From the NCBI RefSeq assembly GCF_000196315.1, contig NC_014230.1:2566501-2630500 (forward strand): a stretch of DNA of 64,000 bases, given 5' to 3'. Positions 1-7,080 of the stretch are shown here, piece by piece (position 1 is the first letter of the stretch; every line of letters starts with the position of its first letter). The notes below the pieces were generated by a model. It made no database searches. It was not told the DNA's origin and worked only from the letters and a program-made list of their open reading frames with translations. The position numbers were made by a program, and so were the translations under genes. This DNA comes from Croceibacter atlanticus HTCC2559 (GTDB lineage: Bacteria > Bacteroidota > Bacteroidia > Flavobacteriales > Flavobacteriaceae).

Positions 1-24
1 CGGAAAATGGCAAACACGAGTTTT

Positions 25-51
25 AGCCCACGACAGCGTAGCTGTTGGGCT
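25..51. other. Imperfect hairpin at window edge
   Basis: AGCCCA and ACAGC pair with GCTGT and TGGGCT around a GTA loop, with two unpaired bases in the left arm. It lies just downstream of the HYC_CC_PP gene but has no T-run on either strand, so it is weak as a terminator. It could be an element-specific structure. Confidence 0.35.
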
Positions 52-72
52 TCATTCTAAAAATCTAACAAA

Positions 73-492
73 TCAAATTAAGAAAGTCTGGTGCAGCACT
101 TGCACATTCCGTTTGACAAAGGGTCGCGGGTAATCGTTGAAAGGAACTTCTTTAGATTCTGTTCCTTCAAAAAGGTTTATATAAGAATATGTAAAAGCAG
201 CGATGAACGTTTGCTGCTCAAAGGTTAACTTAGTAAAGTCTTGCTTTAAATTATCCTGTCCTTCAATAATTAATTGCTCATCCGAGCAACAGGAATTTTT
301 GGTAAGCATCGGATTTTCACAACCTATACTTGACTGCTCTTTTTCCATTCCACAGGTTTCTGCTGATTGGAAAAATGAAAAATCTACTAATGTATCACCA
401 CAATAGTGCATATCTACAGTAAACGACATCGTAGTAAAGAGTACCACGCAAGCCATTAAGATTGCCATTGATTTGTGAATGAATTGTTTCAT
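73..492 (-). CDS. HYC_CC_PP family small exported protein
   Basis: This 139-residue protein has an N-terminal hydrophobic signal/anchor (residues about 10-27), then the family hallmarks in order: an HYC motif after the signal, a paired-Cys motif (SCCSDE), and a short C-terminal DYPRPF segment where the family usually has PP. Such proteins are common in Flavobacteriia and often lie near heavy-metal efflux genes. Their role is unknown, though the cysteines suggest metal binding (inference). I chose the ATG at 492 rather than an upstream in-frame codon because a TATTTTTG -10 box (506 to 499, minus strand) ends 6 nt before it, so any longer start would lie upstream of the promoter. It is the first gene seen on this side of the mobile element. 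Confidence 0.75.
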   Translation of the reverse strand: MKQFIHKSMAILMACVVLFTTMSFTVDMHYCGDTLVDFSFFQSAETCGMEKEQSSIGCENPMLTKNSCCSDEQLIIEGQDNLKQDFTKLTFEQQTFIAAFTYSYINLFEGTESKEVPFNDYPRPFVKRNVQVLHQTFLI

Positions 493-498
493 ATAACA

Positions 499-506
499 CA
501 AAAATA
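499..506 (-). promoter_or_regulatory. -10 box of the HYC_CC_PP gene
   Basis: TATTTTTG on the minus strand matches the Bacteroidota consensus TAnnTTTG. It is 6 nt from the ATG, which suggests a leaderless or nearly leaderless transcript. Confidence 0.55.
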
Positions 507-701
507 TATAAATTATATCAATTTGATATGAATTATTTTCCAAATAGTAAAGCTTTGTAAGAGGATTTATCAATTGAAATTGAAGGAATTGCCTTAAAAA
601 TATTGAATCTCGGGTATTCGAATTTTACAATTCTTGTGATTGAATTAATGCAATTTTCATCTGCTTTGTGACCGATCATTATATTCATTAAAGATGTGGT
701 T

Positions 702-965
702 TTAAATTTTACTTCGGCGATGTGGTTTTATTAAGGTTTCACGAAGAAGGCTTAATTCGCTAGGTTCATCATTAAGCTCCCCAAATTCTGGATTTGAGTC
801 TAATTTGTCGTTTAGTTTAGTTCGAGTTTGAATTCTCTTAGGTCGTCTGTGGTGATAATTTGTGTTGGCATTTGTAAAACTTTTAAGGTTATTAAAAAAA
901 ATCCCACGACGCCTGCGGGATAACATATGTACCACCAAATCCAGCAAAGCTCTCATTGGTGGCAC
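702..965 (-). CDS. Doubtful small Arg-rich ORF downstream of rteC
   Basis: This reading frame of up to 87 codons (GTG at 965 or ATG at 956) encodes an Arg/Lys-rich, hydrophilic peptide with an RRRR stretch. I recognise no domain. The first 70 nt coincide with two inverted repeats (932-962 and 901-921), so the segment may act as a structured RNA or DNA site with no real protein. It sits where RteC-type elements carry an RteC-activated excision gene cluster. A CATATTTG -10-like box (998 to 991) and a palindrome at 1031-1043 lie upstream. Confidence 0.3.
   Translation of the reverse strand: MPPMRALLDLVVHMLSRRRRGIFFNNLKSFTNANTNYHHRRPKRIQTRTKLNDKLDSNPEFGELNDEPSELSLLRETLIKPHRRSKI
901..962. repeat. 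Pair of inverted repeats between rteC and the element interior
   Basis: There are two adjacent imperfect hairpins. CCACCAA (932-938) pairs with TTGGTGG (956-962) across 17 nt. ATCCC (901-905) pairs with GGGAT (917-921), with further partial pairing inside. On the minus strand they lie at the 5' end of the predicted transcript downstream of rteC. Function is unknown; a leader structure or a protein-binding site on the element is possible. Confidence 0.45.
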
Positions 966-1030
966 TTAAGTTAATTTGACATTCGTTTTACAAATATGCT
1001 TTGTTTTGGAATAGTTTGTTCACAACCTTT

Positions 1031-1043
1031 ACCCAAGTTGGGT
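1031..1043. promoter_or_regulatory. Palindrome, candidate RteC operator
   Basis: ACCCAA-G-TTGGGT is a perfect 6-bp inverted repeat placed between the rteC stop and the next minus-strand unit. It is centred 42.5 bp upstream of the centre of a CATATTTG box (998 to 991) that has no good TTG element, which suits an activator-dependent promoter. In CTnDOT, RteC activates the excision operon from an inverted-repeat site; equivalence here is inferred from position only. Confidence 0.4.
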
Positions 1044-1067
1044 GAAAGTTTAACATTTTAAAAATGG

Positions 1068-1919
1068 TTAAGATTCTTCTGTAATGACTCTATTTTCAAG
1101 AGCTACCATTAAATATTTCATAAATTTACATCTATCCTTTTTTCTTGATTTTAATTCGACATACGTTCTATGAATATTAGATAAATCTGTGTTGAATACT
1201 GTCCCAAAAACGTTTGCCAATGTGGTTATACTTATTTTACCATTCTGAATAGCTCTAGATGTTTGAAGAGCATAAATGAGCTCCACTAAATCTATTTTAT
1301 TGGACGTCCACTCAAGGTTAAATTTGTTTTCATTGCTTGAATCTACTACATAGGCATTTAGTTCTTTGATTCTTAAGGTTTCCAGTTCTTTCTCATAGAA
1401 CTTCATTATTAAATCATACGCTACAATTTCAGCTCTAAGTTCGTCGTGACTTGTTGAAAAATCAGGATCATAAATACAAGCTGACCGATACGTAATTGGC
1501 CAGAGGCTTTTATTTTTTCTTAAGTAATAGTATTCGTCTAATTCGCTTCTACCTTGTTTGCAATAGGTCACAAATTCTGCAAATGGTTTTAATCCCTTTT
1601 TTAGCTTTTTAATATTATTATCTACAAGTTGCCGTTGTTGAGTAATAGAACCAGAGCCTTTATAAATAAGATAGCTTTGAATATGTAGGTAATATTTTAA
1701 ATGCCCATATATGACTGGTTTTTGATATTTAAAAAACTTAACTTCAGCATTAGTTGAATCAAAATTATAAGTGCCAAAAACTTTTCTTATATCTATGATA
1801 TGTTTTTCACAACAATCAATTGCTATTGATATTATAGGTAGGTTAATTTGATTTATACTATAGTGTTCTTCTATAATATTTATAAATTGATTAAGTAGTT
1901 TATTTAGAGCTGCCTCCAT
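1068..1919 (-). CDS. rteC: RteC family excision regulator
   Basis: This 283-aa protein is recognisably RteC: a central KFFKYQKPVIYGHLKYY segment, a DEYYYLRKN block, DPDFSTSHDELRAEIVAYD, and a C-terminal winged-helix region (SNKIDLVELIYALQ through NIHRTYVELKSRK). In Bacteroides CTnDOT, RteC is the last step of the tetracycline-triggered cascade and switches on excision genes. It acts as a cytoplasmic DNA-binding activator. Here no rteA/rteB or tetQ is visible, so its trigger is unknown. A TATTTTTG -10 box lies at 1972 to 1965. Together with the integrase at 11914 it marks this region as part of an integrative conjugative element. Confidence 0.85.
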   Translation of the reverse strand: MEAALNKLLNQFINIIEEHYSINQINLPIISIAIDCCEKHIIDIRKVFGTYNFDSTNAEVKFFKYQKPVIYGHLKYYLHIQSYLIYKGSGSITQQRQLVDNNIKKLKKGLKPFAEFVTYCKQGRSELDEYYYLRKNKSLWPITYRSACIYDPDFSTSHDELRAEIVAYDLIMKFYEKELETLRIKELNAYVVDSSNENKFNLEWTSNKIDLVELIYALQTSRAIQNGKISITTLANVFGTVFNTDLSNIHRTYVELKSRKKDRCKFMKYLMVALENRVITEES

Positions 1920-1964
1920 TGTTTATCGATTTAAATTAAACATTTTGGGGGCTATTGATACATA

Positions 1965-1972
1965 CAAAAATA
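1965..1972 (-). promoter_or_regulatory. -10 box of rteC
   Basis: TATTTTTG on the minus strand, 45 nt before the rteC ATG, gives a leader of about 40 nt. Confidence 0.45.
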
Positions 1973-1983
1973 TGATATATAAA

Positions 1984-2009
1984 AAAACCAACTATAAATA
2001 GTTGGTTTT
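1984..2009 (-). terminator. Rho-independent terminator after yeeE pair
   Basis: A perfect 12-bp stem AAAACCAACTAT/ATAGTTGGTTTT closes on an AA loop and is followed on the minus strand by a T-run. It lies 24 nt past the stop of the second YeeE-type gene and separates it from rteC. Confidence 0.85.
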
Positions 2010-2032
2010 GCTTATAAGTTTTATAGAGGTCA

Positions 2033-2446
2033 TTAATGTGGTAACTTCTCCTTTATTAGACCATATAAAAAAGTGCCAGCAATTGCACCAAATATTACTA
2101 CAAGAATTGAAGCATAACCCGCGCCTGCAAGTACATACATAGGACCAGGACAAGCACCTGCCAAAGCCCAGCCCAGACCGAAAATTATACCACCTACTAA
2201 ATAGCGTATTATGCTTTTATTTTTAGGTTTTAAGCTCATTTCGCTTCCGTTTAGCGGCTTTATATTCTTACGTTTAATTACTTGAATCCCAATAATTCCA
2301 AGAACCAAGGCTGAACCTATAATTCCGTACATATGAAAACTTCCAAACTGAAACATTTCATATATGCGGAACCACGAAGCCGCTTCAGATTTAAACATTA
2401 TGATACCGAAAAAAATACCAATTACTAAATATGTGATGTATCTCAT
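2033..2446 (-). CDS. YeeE/YedE-type transporter, C-terminal half (DUF6691)
   Basis: This 137-aa, four-helix membrane protein carries the conserved GLGWALAGACPGPMYVLAG loop with its Cys. It corresponds to one half of YeeE, a thiosulfate importer of the inner membrane that relays the ion through conserved Cys residues. In Bacteroidota the transporter is often split in two genes, as here: it starts 2 nt after the stop of the partner half. Predicted role: import of thiosulfate or a related sulfur species. The unit is headed by the Crp-type operator at 3053. Confidence 0.85.
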   Translation of the reverse strand: MRYITYLVIGIFFGIIMFKSEAASWFRIYEMFQFGSFHMYGIIGSALVLGIIGIQVIKRKNIKPLNGSEMSLKPKNKSIIRYLVGGIIFGLGWALAGACPGPMYVLAGAGYASILVVIFGAIAGTFLYGLIKEKLPH

Positions 2447-2448
2447 TA

Positions 2449-3006
2449 TTAAAATATTAAAGGATATATTAAATGAATCATTACTAGGCCTCCGATAAAG
2501 AAGCCTATCACGGCAATCAACGATGGTAATTGCAAATTACTTAATCCAGAAATGGCGTGACCTGATGTACAACCACCTGCATAACGTGCTCCAAAACCGA
2601 CTAATAAACCACCTATTAATAATATGGCAATTATAAAAGGGTCACCAAGCGCGTCTGTCGAAAAAATTTCAGGTGGTAAATAAGCCTCACCCGCGCTCTC
2701 TATTTGATAATCATTTGAAAGTTGTTGTGCGATTTCAGGATTAATTTCAACTGTATTGTCGCTCATATAATTAGATGCTATAAAACCACCGATAATCGCA
2801 CCCAGTACGACCATTAAATTCCAGCGTTCTGCTTTCCAATCAAATTTAAAAAAATCTGCTGCCTTTCCTGCACCCACAGCAGCACATGCTGTACGTAGGT
2901 TTGAAGACATCCCAAATTGTTTTCCAACAAGCAGTAAAACAAACATTACAAGGGCAATAAGTGGTCCCGCCACATACCAAGGCCAGGGTTGGTAAATCCA
3001 ATACAT
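2449..3006 (-). CDS. YeeE/YedE-type transporter, N-terminal half
   Basis: This 185-aa integral membrane protein has the signature GARYAGGCTSGHAISGLSNLQ, whose Cys matches the substrate-relay Cys of YeeE-type thiosulfate transporters. A second Cys lies in the TACAAVGAGK segment. It has about five membrane helices with a soluble loop near residues 80-115. It is first in a two-gene operon with the DUF6691 half. Its promoter shows CATCTTTG (3030 to 3023) with a Crp-type palindrome centred exactly 33 bp upstream. Substrate specificity is inferred from family and neighbours. Confidence 0.85.
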   Translation of the reverse strand: MYWIYQPWPWYVAGPLIALVMFVLLLVGKQFGMSSNLRTACAAVGAGKAADFFKFDWKAERWNLMVVLGAIIGGFIASNYMSDNTVEINPEIAQQLSNDYQIESAGEAYLPPEIFSTDALGDPFIIAILLIGGLLVGFGARYAGGCTSGHAISGLSNLQLPSLIAVIGFFIGGLVMIHLIYPLIF

Positions 3007-3052
3007 ATATTAATTTTTAATGCAAAGATGAAGTTTTCAATACTTTGGTACA

Positions 3053-3066
3053 GTAACAAAGGTTAC
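3053..3066. promoter_or_regulatory. Crp/Fnr-type operator 1 (bidirectional)
   Basis: GTAACAAAGGTTAC fits GTAAC-N4-GTTAC. Its centre (3059.5) is exactly 33 bp from the centre of a minus-strand CATCTTTG box (3023-3030, yeeE promoter). It is also exactly 33 bp from the centre of a plus-strand TAATTTTA box (3089-3096, promoter of the 51-aa gene at 3113). One operator therefore probably activates both directions. Confidence 0.75.
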
Positions 3067-3112
3067 AGTAACTTCAATTAATTTTTATTAATTTTATATA
3101 AAACGAAACGTT

Positions 3113-3268
3113 ATGACACGTAATAAAAAATTAAACTTAATCTCAGTATTACTTGCACTAACCGCTATTGCAATGATTGTGGTGGGTATAGTAATGAAAA
3201 TTCCAGCACCTGCCATTACTGGTATTGGCTTTCTTTTAATAGTTTGGGCAATTCAAGTATTAAAATAG
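3113..3268 (+). CDS. 51-aa two-helix membrane protein
   Basis: This short gene was found by reading the gap between yeeE and the next cargo gene. ATG at 3113 opens 51 codons ending in TAG. The product has a basic start (MTRNKK), then two hydrophobic helices (about 8-28 and 34-50) joined by a short KIPAPA turn. I recognise no family. It is supported by its promoter: TAATTTTA at 3089-3096 is correctly spaced from the palindrome at 3053, giving a leader of about 10 nt. Position suggests a small membrane partner of the sulfur-import genes (inference). Confidence 0.6.
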   Translation: MTRNKKLNLISVLLALTAIAMIVVGIVMKIPAPAITGIGFLLIVWAIQVLK

Positions 3269-3340
3269 TTTACTCTTACTTATATTGGCTTGGGCTTTTA
3301 AAATTTCTATTTTAAGCAAACTCAATTATTTTCAACTTAG

Positions 3341-3354
3341 GTAACAAAGGTTAC
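3341..3354. promoter_or_regulatory. Crp/Fnr-type operator 2
   Basis: GTAACAAAGGTTAC is identical in all 14 bases to operator 1. The centre (3347.5) is 33 bp before the centre of TATTTTTG (3377-3384), a perfect -10 box for the + strand cluster starting at 3393. Confidence 0.8.
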
Positions 3355-3392
3355 TCACGTAAACTTGTAAATATTCTATTTTTGCTTCAATC

Positions 3393-3755
3393 GTGAAATC
3401 TAAAACTTACATAGCGTTATTTCTTACCTTCATTTTTATGGCGAAATTTATCGTCATTGATGCTAATGGACTGAAGGCTTTGTTTAGCGGAAATGACATA
3501 TCTTTTGTAAAACTTAATTGTAAAAAGAAAAACTCACCAAAACAGGCCAACAAGACAATCGATTTTTCGCAAGTTGACCTTAGCACTTTACAAGTTGTTA
3601 TGCTAAATGGTATTTGTACCTCGCAGTTTCAATTTGAACTTTACTCTTGGGAAACAAATATTTCAAGACCTACAGCACTTTTCGACGAACATTTTTCTTC
3701 AGTACTAAGTTATCGCTATTTAGATAACGATTCTCCGCCACCACGATTGGTGTAA
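3393..3755 (+). CDS. Small exported protein with SPPPRLV C-terminus
   Basis: This 120-aa protein has a short N-terminal hydrophobic segment (residues 5-24), two separated Cys (LNCKKK and GICTS), and a C-terminal proline run (DSPPPRLV). That layout resembles the HYC_CC_PP-like small exported proteins of Flavobacteriia, but I cannot name the family or function. It begins with GTG only 8 nt after the -10 box TATTTTTG, so its mRNA is nearly leaderless. It is the first gene of the SoxB/TlpA cluster and is directly under operator 2. Confidence 0.65.
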   Translation: MKSKTYIALFLTFIFMAKFIVIDANGLKALFSGNDISFVKLNCKKKNSPKQANKTIDFSQVDLSTLQVVMLNGICTSQFQFELYSWETNISRPTALFDEHFSSVLSYRYLDNDSPPPRLV

Positions 3756-3880
3756 TCACTTTTTTATAAAATTTTAAAATTGGTGCTTCCGTACTGCTCT
3801 TTCACACATCATCATTATGGTCTGTTAAACCATTATGGATAAACACCACGCAAATTCAATCATTTTTCACATCACTTATA

Positions 3881-4279
3881 ATGACGACAAAAATTTTAAT
3901 AAGCCGTCGTTCCATACAACTATTACGCATATTGGTGAGCGGCATATTTCTCGTTGCAGGTTTTAATCACTTGCTTAACATAGAGAAAACTGCCCAACGT
4001 ATTGAAAAAGCCAGTTTTAAGGGTATTGCCTATTTCTTTGGCGAACCTCAATGGCTAATCATTATTTCTGGTATCGTAATGATATCAGCAGGTTTTATAT
4101 TCTTGATAGGATATAAAACCAAATGGGCAGCAATAGTTTTGATGGCGGTTTTAATACCCATCACTTTAACGGTTCAAGTAGGGCAAATTACAACCCTTGG
4201 ACCACTCTTTAAAAATATAGCAATTCTTGGTGGACTTCTTTTTTTTATACTGAATGACACTAATAACCATTTAAAATAA
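3881..4279 (+). CDS. DoxX family membrane protein
   Basis: This 132-aa protein has four hydrophobic helices and the typical DoxX start (RILVSGIFLVAGFNHLLNIEKTAQRIE). DoxX/DoxD-type proteins are quinone-linked membrane proteins; DoxD is a subunit of archaeal thiosulfate:quinone oxidoreductase, though many DoxX proteins have other roles. Its place before a DsrE-like protein and a SoxB-like hydrolase favours electron transfer from a sulfur compound to quinone (inference). The next gene starts 6 nt later, so they are surely co-transcribed. Confidence 0.75.
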   Translation: MTTKILISRRSIQLLRILVSGIFLVAGFNHLLNIEKTAQRIEKASFKGIAYFFGEPQWLIIISGIVMISAGFIFLIGYKTKWAAIVLMAVLIPITLTVQVGQITTLGPLFKNIAILGGLLFFILNDTNNHLK

Positions 4280-4285
4280 ATTAAA

Positions 4286-4711
4286 ATGAAAACAATTTTT
4301 TATAGTACAGTAGTAATCGTGATGACTCTTTTTACGAGTTGTGGTTCCTTAGCGCAAAACACTGTAGATACAAACAAAAATAATTATGTGGTACTGACTA
4401 AAAAGGTGCCACAATTAGAGCCCATAATTTTAACCGCGGAAGCCTTAAAAGAAGAAGATGGCAGCAATTTTGGTCAATTTGAAGTTATCATTTGCGGCAA
4501 GGAAATTGGCGATATTACTGATAGTTCTAAAATGAATGGCTTTATAGTGCGTGCTGAAAATGTTGGTGTAAAATTAGTAGCCTGTGGTTTTTCGCTCAAT
4601 AAATTTAAAGTTGATACAACCAAAGTGCCCGATGAAATGAAAACTGTCGAAAACGGTATTCTATACAACCTTCAACTTCAGAAAAAAGGATATAATAGTT
4701 TAAGTCTATAA
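4286..4711 (+). CDS. DsrE-like exported lipoprotein
   Basis: This 141-aa protein has a signal peptide with a lipobox (LFTSCGS, Cys at about residue 19) and a DsrE/F-like domain. The domain shows a FEVIICGKEIGD strand, a central helix, and the conserved VKLVACGFSL strand with its Cys, followed by NGILYNLQLQKKGY. DsrE-type domains carry sulfur as a Cys persulfide. The export signal is notable because classical DsrE/TusD acts in the cytoplasm. The gene is 6 nt after the DoxX gene and 2 nt before the SoxB-like gene, consistent with a periplasmic sulfur-carrier role (inference). Confidence 0.7.
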   Translation: MKTIFYSTVVIVMTLFTSCGSLAQNTVDTNKNNYVVLTKKVPQLEPIILTAEALKEEDGSNFGQFEVIICGKEIGDITDSSKMNGFIVRAENVGVKLVACGFSLNKFKVDTTKVPDEMKTVENGILYNLQLQKKGYNSLSL

Positions 4712-4713
4712 TT

Positions 4714-6372
4714 ATGAAAATATTTAAGGAAATATTTATTACACCACTTTCGATAATTGGAATACTATTGGTTTTGGTCTCGTGTAAAACGGAGAAATCG
4801 AATGTAATGGCAAGTAATAAAACTAAACGAGACACCTTGAGCATTACTGTATTGCAAACTGCCGATATACACGGACAGCTTGATACACATCCCGAATTGT
4901 TTTGGGAAGATGAAAACGTGGTATTTAAAACTCGTGGCGGCCTTGCCAATATTAAGACCCTTTTTGCCCGGGAACGACAAAAAAATCCCAATAGAACAAT
5001 TATAGTTGATGGTGGCGACCTCATACAAGGTAGTGGTTACACGGCTCTGTCTGAAGGTAAGGTAATGCCAGAACTCATCAAAAATATGGGCTATGACGTC
5101 ATCATCCCTGGTAACTGGGAAGTGGTGTATGGCAAGGACGTAATGATAGATGTGATGCAGGGATATGACACGGATGTTATTGCACAGAATATGTACCACG
5201 AAAAAAGCGAGGAACTTTTGTTTCCCGCTTATTCCGTTAAAGAAATAGAAGGTGTTCGGGTTGGCTTTATGGGCATAAACGATCCTGATGTTCCCGTTAG
5301 GCAAAATCCGATTTTTAGTAAAGGGATTGCCTTTAGTAGTCTTACCAATGAATTGAAAAAGCAAGTGGATGATTTAAAGGCCAATGAAGACCTGGATGTA
5401 CTTTTTTTAGTAACGCATCTTGGTGTTTTTAAACAGGTAGAACTCGCCAACAATACCATTTCAGAAAGTGTAGATTACATATTAGGGAATGACACACACG
5501 AGCGCGTGCGCAAACCTATACAAGGCAAATTCGCAAAGGTTACCGAACCAGGTGCTTTTGGTTCTTTTGTTGGTAAGCTTACCTTGCATTTTGTGGATGG
5601 CACATTGGTGAGTGATGAATATGAACTTATTGATGTTGATCCAAAGGTATTCCCAGCTGATACGAAAGTACAGGCGCTTGTTGATAAGGCAAAAGCGCCC
5701 TACGAAGAGCATTTGGAAACAGTGATTGGGTACACAAAGACACCTATTTATCGCTATCTTACTGTTGAAAACCCAATGGATAATATGATTACCGATGCGG
5801 CCCGATGGAAAACTGGTGCTGATATATCTATCTCAAATGGTTTTCGTTTTGGCAACCCTATTGTTCCAAAAAACGGGAAGCCTGCACCTATTACTCGTGC
5901 AAATCTTTGGAATTTACTACCTGTAAATGAAAAAGTGAAAACAGGAAAAGCCACTGGTAACCAAATAAAAGAGTGGTTAGAAAAAGAAATGCACAATGCC
6001 TTTTCACAAAAACCGACTGAGCGATTTGGTGGTTGGTTGGTACGGTTTTCAGGTATGAAAGTCAATTTCAATAGCCAAAACGAACGTGGAAACCGTATCA
6101 CAGCAATAACGGTTAACGGCGAGCCTATGGAAGATGACGAATTCTACACTATTTCTGCTTGTGTTAGACCAGGCGACCCTATAGATAATCTTTGCAGGAT
6201 GGCTAATGTGAAAGATGTGGAAGTAATGGATTATACGATTCATGAGGTTGTTGAGGAATATCTCAAAAAGAAATCGCCTGTATCGCCCACTATAGATGGA
6301 AGAGCCTATTGTGACTATCTAGGCACTTATTCCTTTTCAACCGTACCCAAAACAAACTATAAATTTCAATAA
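4714..6372 (+). CDS. SoxB-like 5'-nucleotidase-fold metallohydrolase
   Basis: This 552-aa lipoprotein-type precursor (signal with VLVSCKT) has an N-terminal calcineurin-like metal domain (residues about 40-320) and a C-terminal 5'-nucleotidase domain (about 330-530). SoxB-like features are TADIHGQLDTH, the VDGGDLIQGSG block, PGNWEVVYG (SoxB has GHWEFTYG) and LVTHLGV. The usual GHTH metal motif reads GNDTHER, with Asp replacing the first His. SoxB hydrolyses the terminal sulfate from SoxY-bound cysteine S-thiosulfonate using two Mn ions. No SoxYZ, SoxXA or SoxCD is present here, so the true substrate is open. The sulfur neighbours make a sulfur role more likely than nucleotide salvage. Confidence 0.75.
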   Translation: MKIFKEIFITPLSIIGILLVLVSCKTEKSNVMASNKTKRDTLSITVLQTADIHGQLDTHPELFWEDENVVFKTRGGLANIKTLFARERQKNPNRTIIVDGGDLIQGSGYTALSEGKVMPELIKNMGYDVIIPGNWEVVYGKDVMIDVMQGYDTDVIAQNMYHEKSEELLFPAYSVKEIEGVRVGFMGINDPDVPVRQNPIFSKGIAFSSLTNELKKQVDDLKANEDLDVLFLVTHLGVFKQVELANNTISESVDYILGNDTHERVRKPIQGKFAKVTEPGAFGSFVGKLTLHFVDGTLVSDEYELIDVDPKVFPADTKVQALVDKAKAPYEEHLETVIGYTKTPIYRYLTVENPMDNMITDAARWKTGADISISNGFRFGNPIVPKNGKPAPITRANLWNLLPVNEKVKTGKATGNQIKEWLEKEMHNAFSQKPTERFGGWLVRFSGMKVNFNSQNERGNRITAITVNGEPMEDDEFYTISACVRPGDPIDNLCRMANVKDVEVMDYTIHEVVEEYLKKKSPVSPTIDGRAYCDYLGTYSFSTVPKTNYKFQ

Positions 6373-6383
6373 AAATTTAAGTT

Positions 6384-7019
6384 ATGAATACTAAGAAAGA
6401 AAATAAGAATAAAAAGAAACCGTGGATTCAATACGGAATTTTTGCCATAGTGGCCATTTCACTTTACACAACTGGTTTACATACTGAAGTTATAGGTTTC
6501 GCTCAACGCGGATTACTCGCTACAGGCTTGATGAATCCTGATATAGAAGAGATTGCGCAGGTAAGAAAGAATGACAAGAACAATGATGAGGCATCAATGC
6601 CAAATCTTACCAAAGCAGATTTAAACCTAAAATTGATTGACGCTGAAGGCAAAAAAAGGTCATTAAAAGAATTTAAGGACAAGGTCATATTTTTGAATTT
6701 TTGGGCAACTTGGTGTCCGCCTTGTATTGCCGAAATGCCGACCATCGATAAATTACACGAGGAAATGGGTGATGAAGTTGCTTTCATATTATTATCATTC
6801 GATGATGATTTTGAAAAGGCTAAAGCTTTTAATAAACGCAAGGGATATGACTTACCAATTTACGCTCCAGCAAGTAATCTGCCAGCTATGTTTCAGTCAT
6901 CTGCCCTACCTACAACTTATGTAATTGATGCCGATGGAAATATGGCATTAACACATAAAGGTATGGCCGATTACAGTGATCCGAAATTCAAAGATTTTAT
7001 ATTGGATTTAAAAAAGTAA
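6384..7019 (+). CDS. TlpA-like membrane-anchored thioredoxin
   Basis: This 211-aa protein has one N-terminal membrane helix (about 15-33) and a periplasmic TlpA/ResA-type thioredoxin domain (about 75-210). The active site is WATWCPPC and the cis-Pro motif is ALPTTYVID. Such proteins reduce disulfides or heterodisulfides outside the inner membrane. It is the last gene of the DoxX-DsrE-SoxB cluster, 11 nt after the SoxB-like gene, where it could reduce oxidised or persulfidated Cys of the exported partners, as SoxW does for SoxY (inference). Confidence 0.85.
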   Translation: MNTKKENKNKKKPWIQYGIFAIVAISLYTTGLHTEVIGFAQRGLLATGLMNPDIEEIAQVRKNDKNNDEASMPNLTKADLNLKLIDAEGKKRSLKEFKDKVIFLNFWATWCPPCIAEMPTIDKLHEEMGDEVAFILLSFDDDFEKAKAFNKRKGYDLPIYAPASNLPAMFQSSALPTTYVIDADGNMALTHKGMADYSDPKFKDFILDLKK

Positions 7020-7028
7020 ATAACTAAA

Positions 7029-7058
7029 AACGGCATCAACTTAAAAGTTGATGCCGTT
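7029..7058. terminator. Bidirectional terminator
   Basis: A perfect 14-bp stem AACGGCATCAACTT/AAGTTGATGCCGTT with a 2-nt loop lies between the convergent ends of the tlpA-like gene (+) and the persulfide dioxygenase-like gene (-). The T-run is modest on both sides. Confidence 0.8.
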
Positions 7059-7080
7059 ATCTTAATAGTATTTTAGGGTT

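Noticed and set aside
4605-5024. Long minus-strand reading frames inside the SoxB-like gene (also 4765-5364, 5229-5459, 5482-5712, 5754-6101)
   Set aside because: They lie wholly or mostly antisense to a well-supported gene, have no domain sense and no promoter; they are frame shadows.
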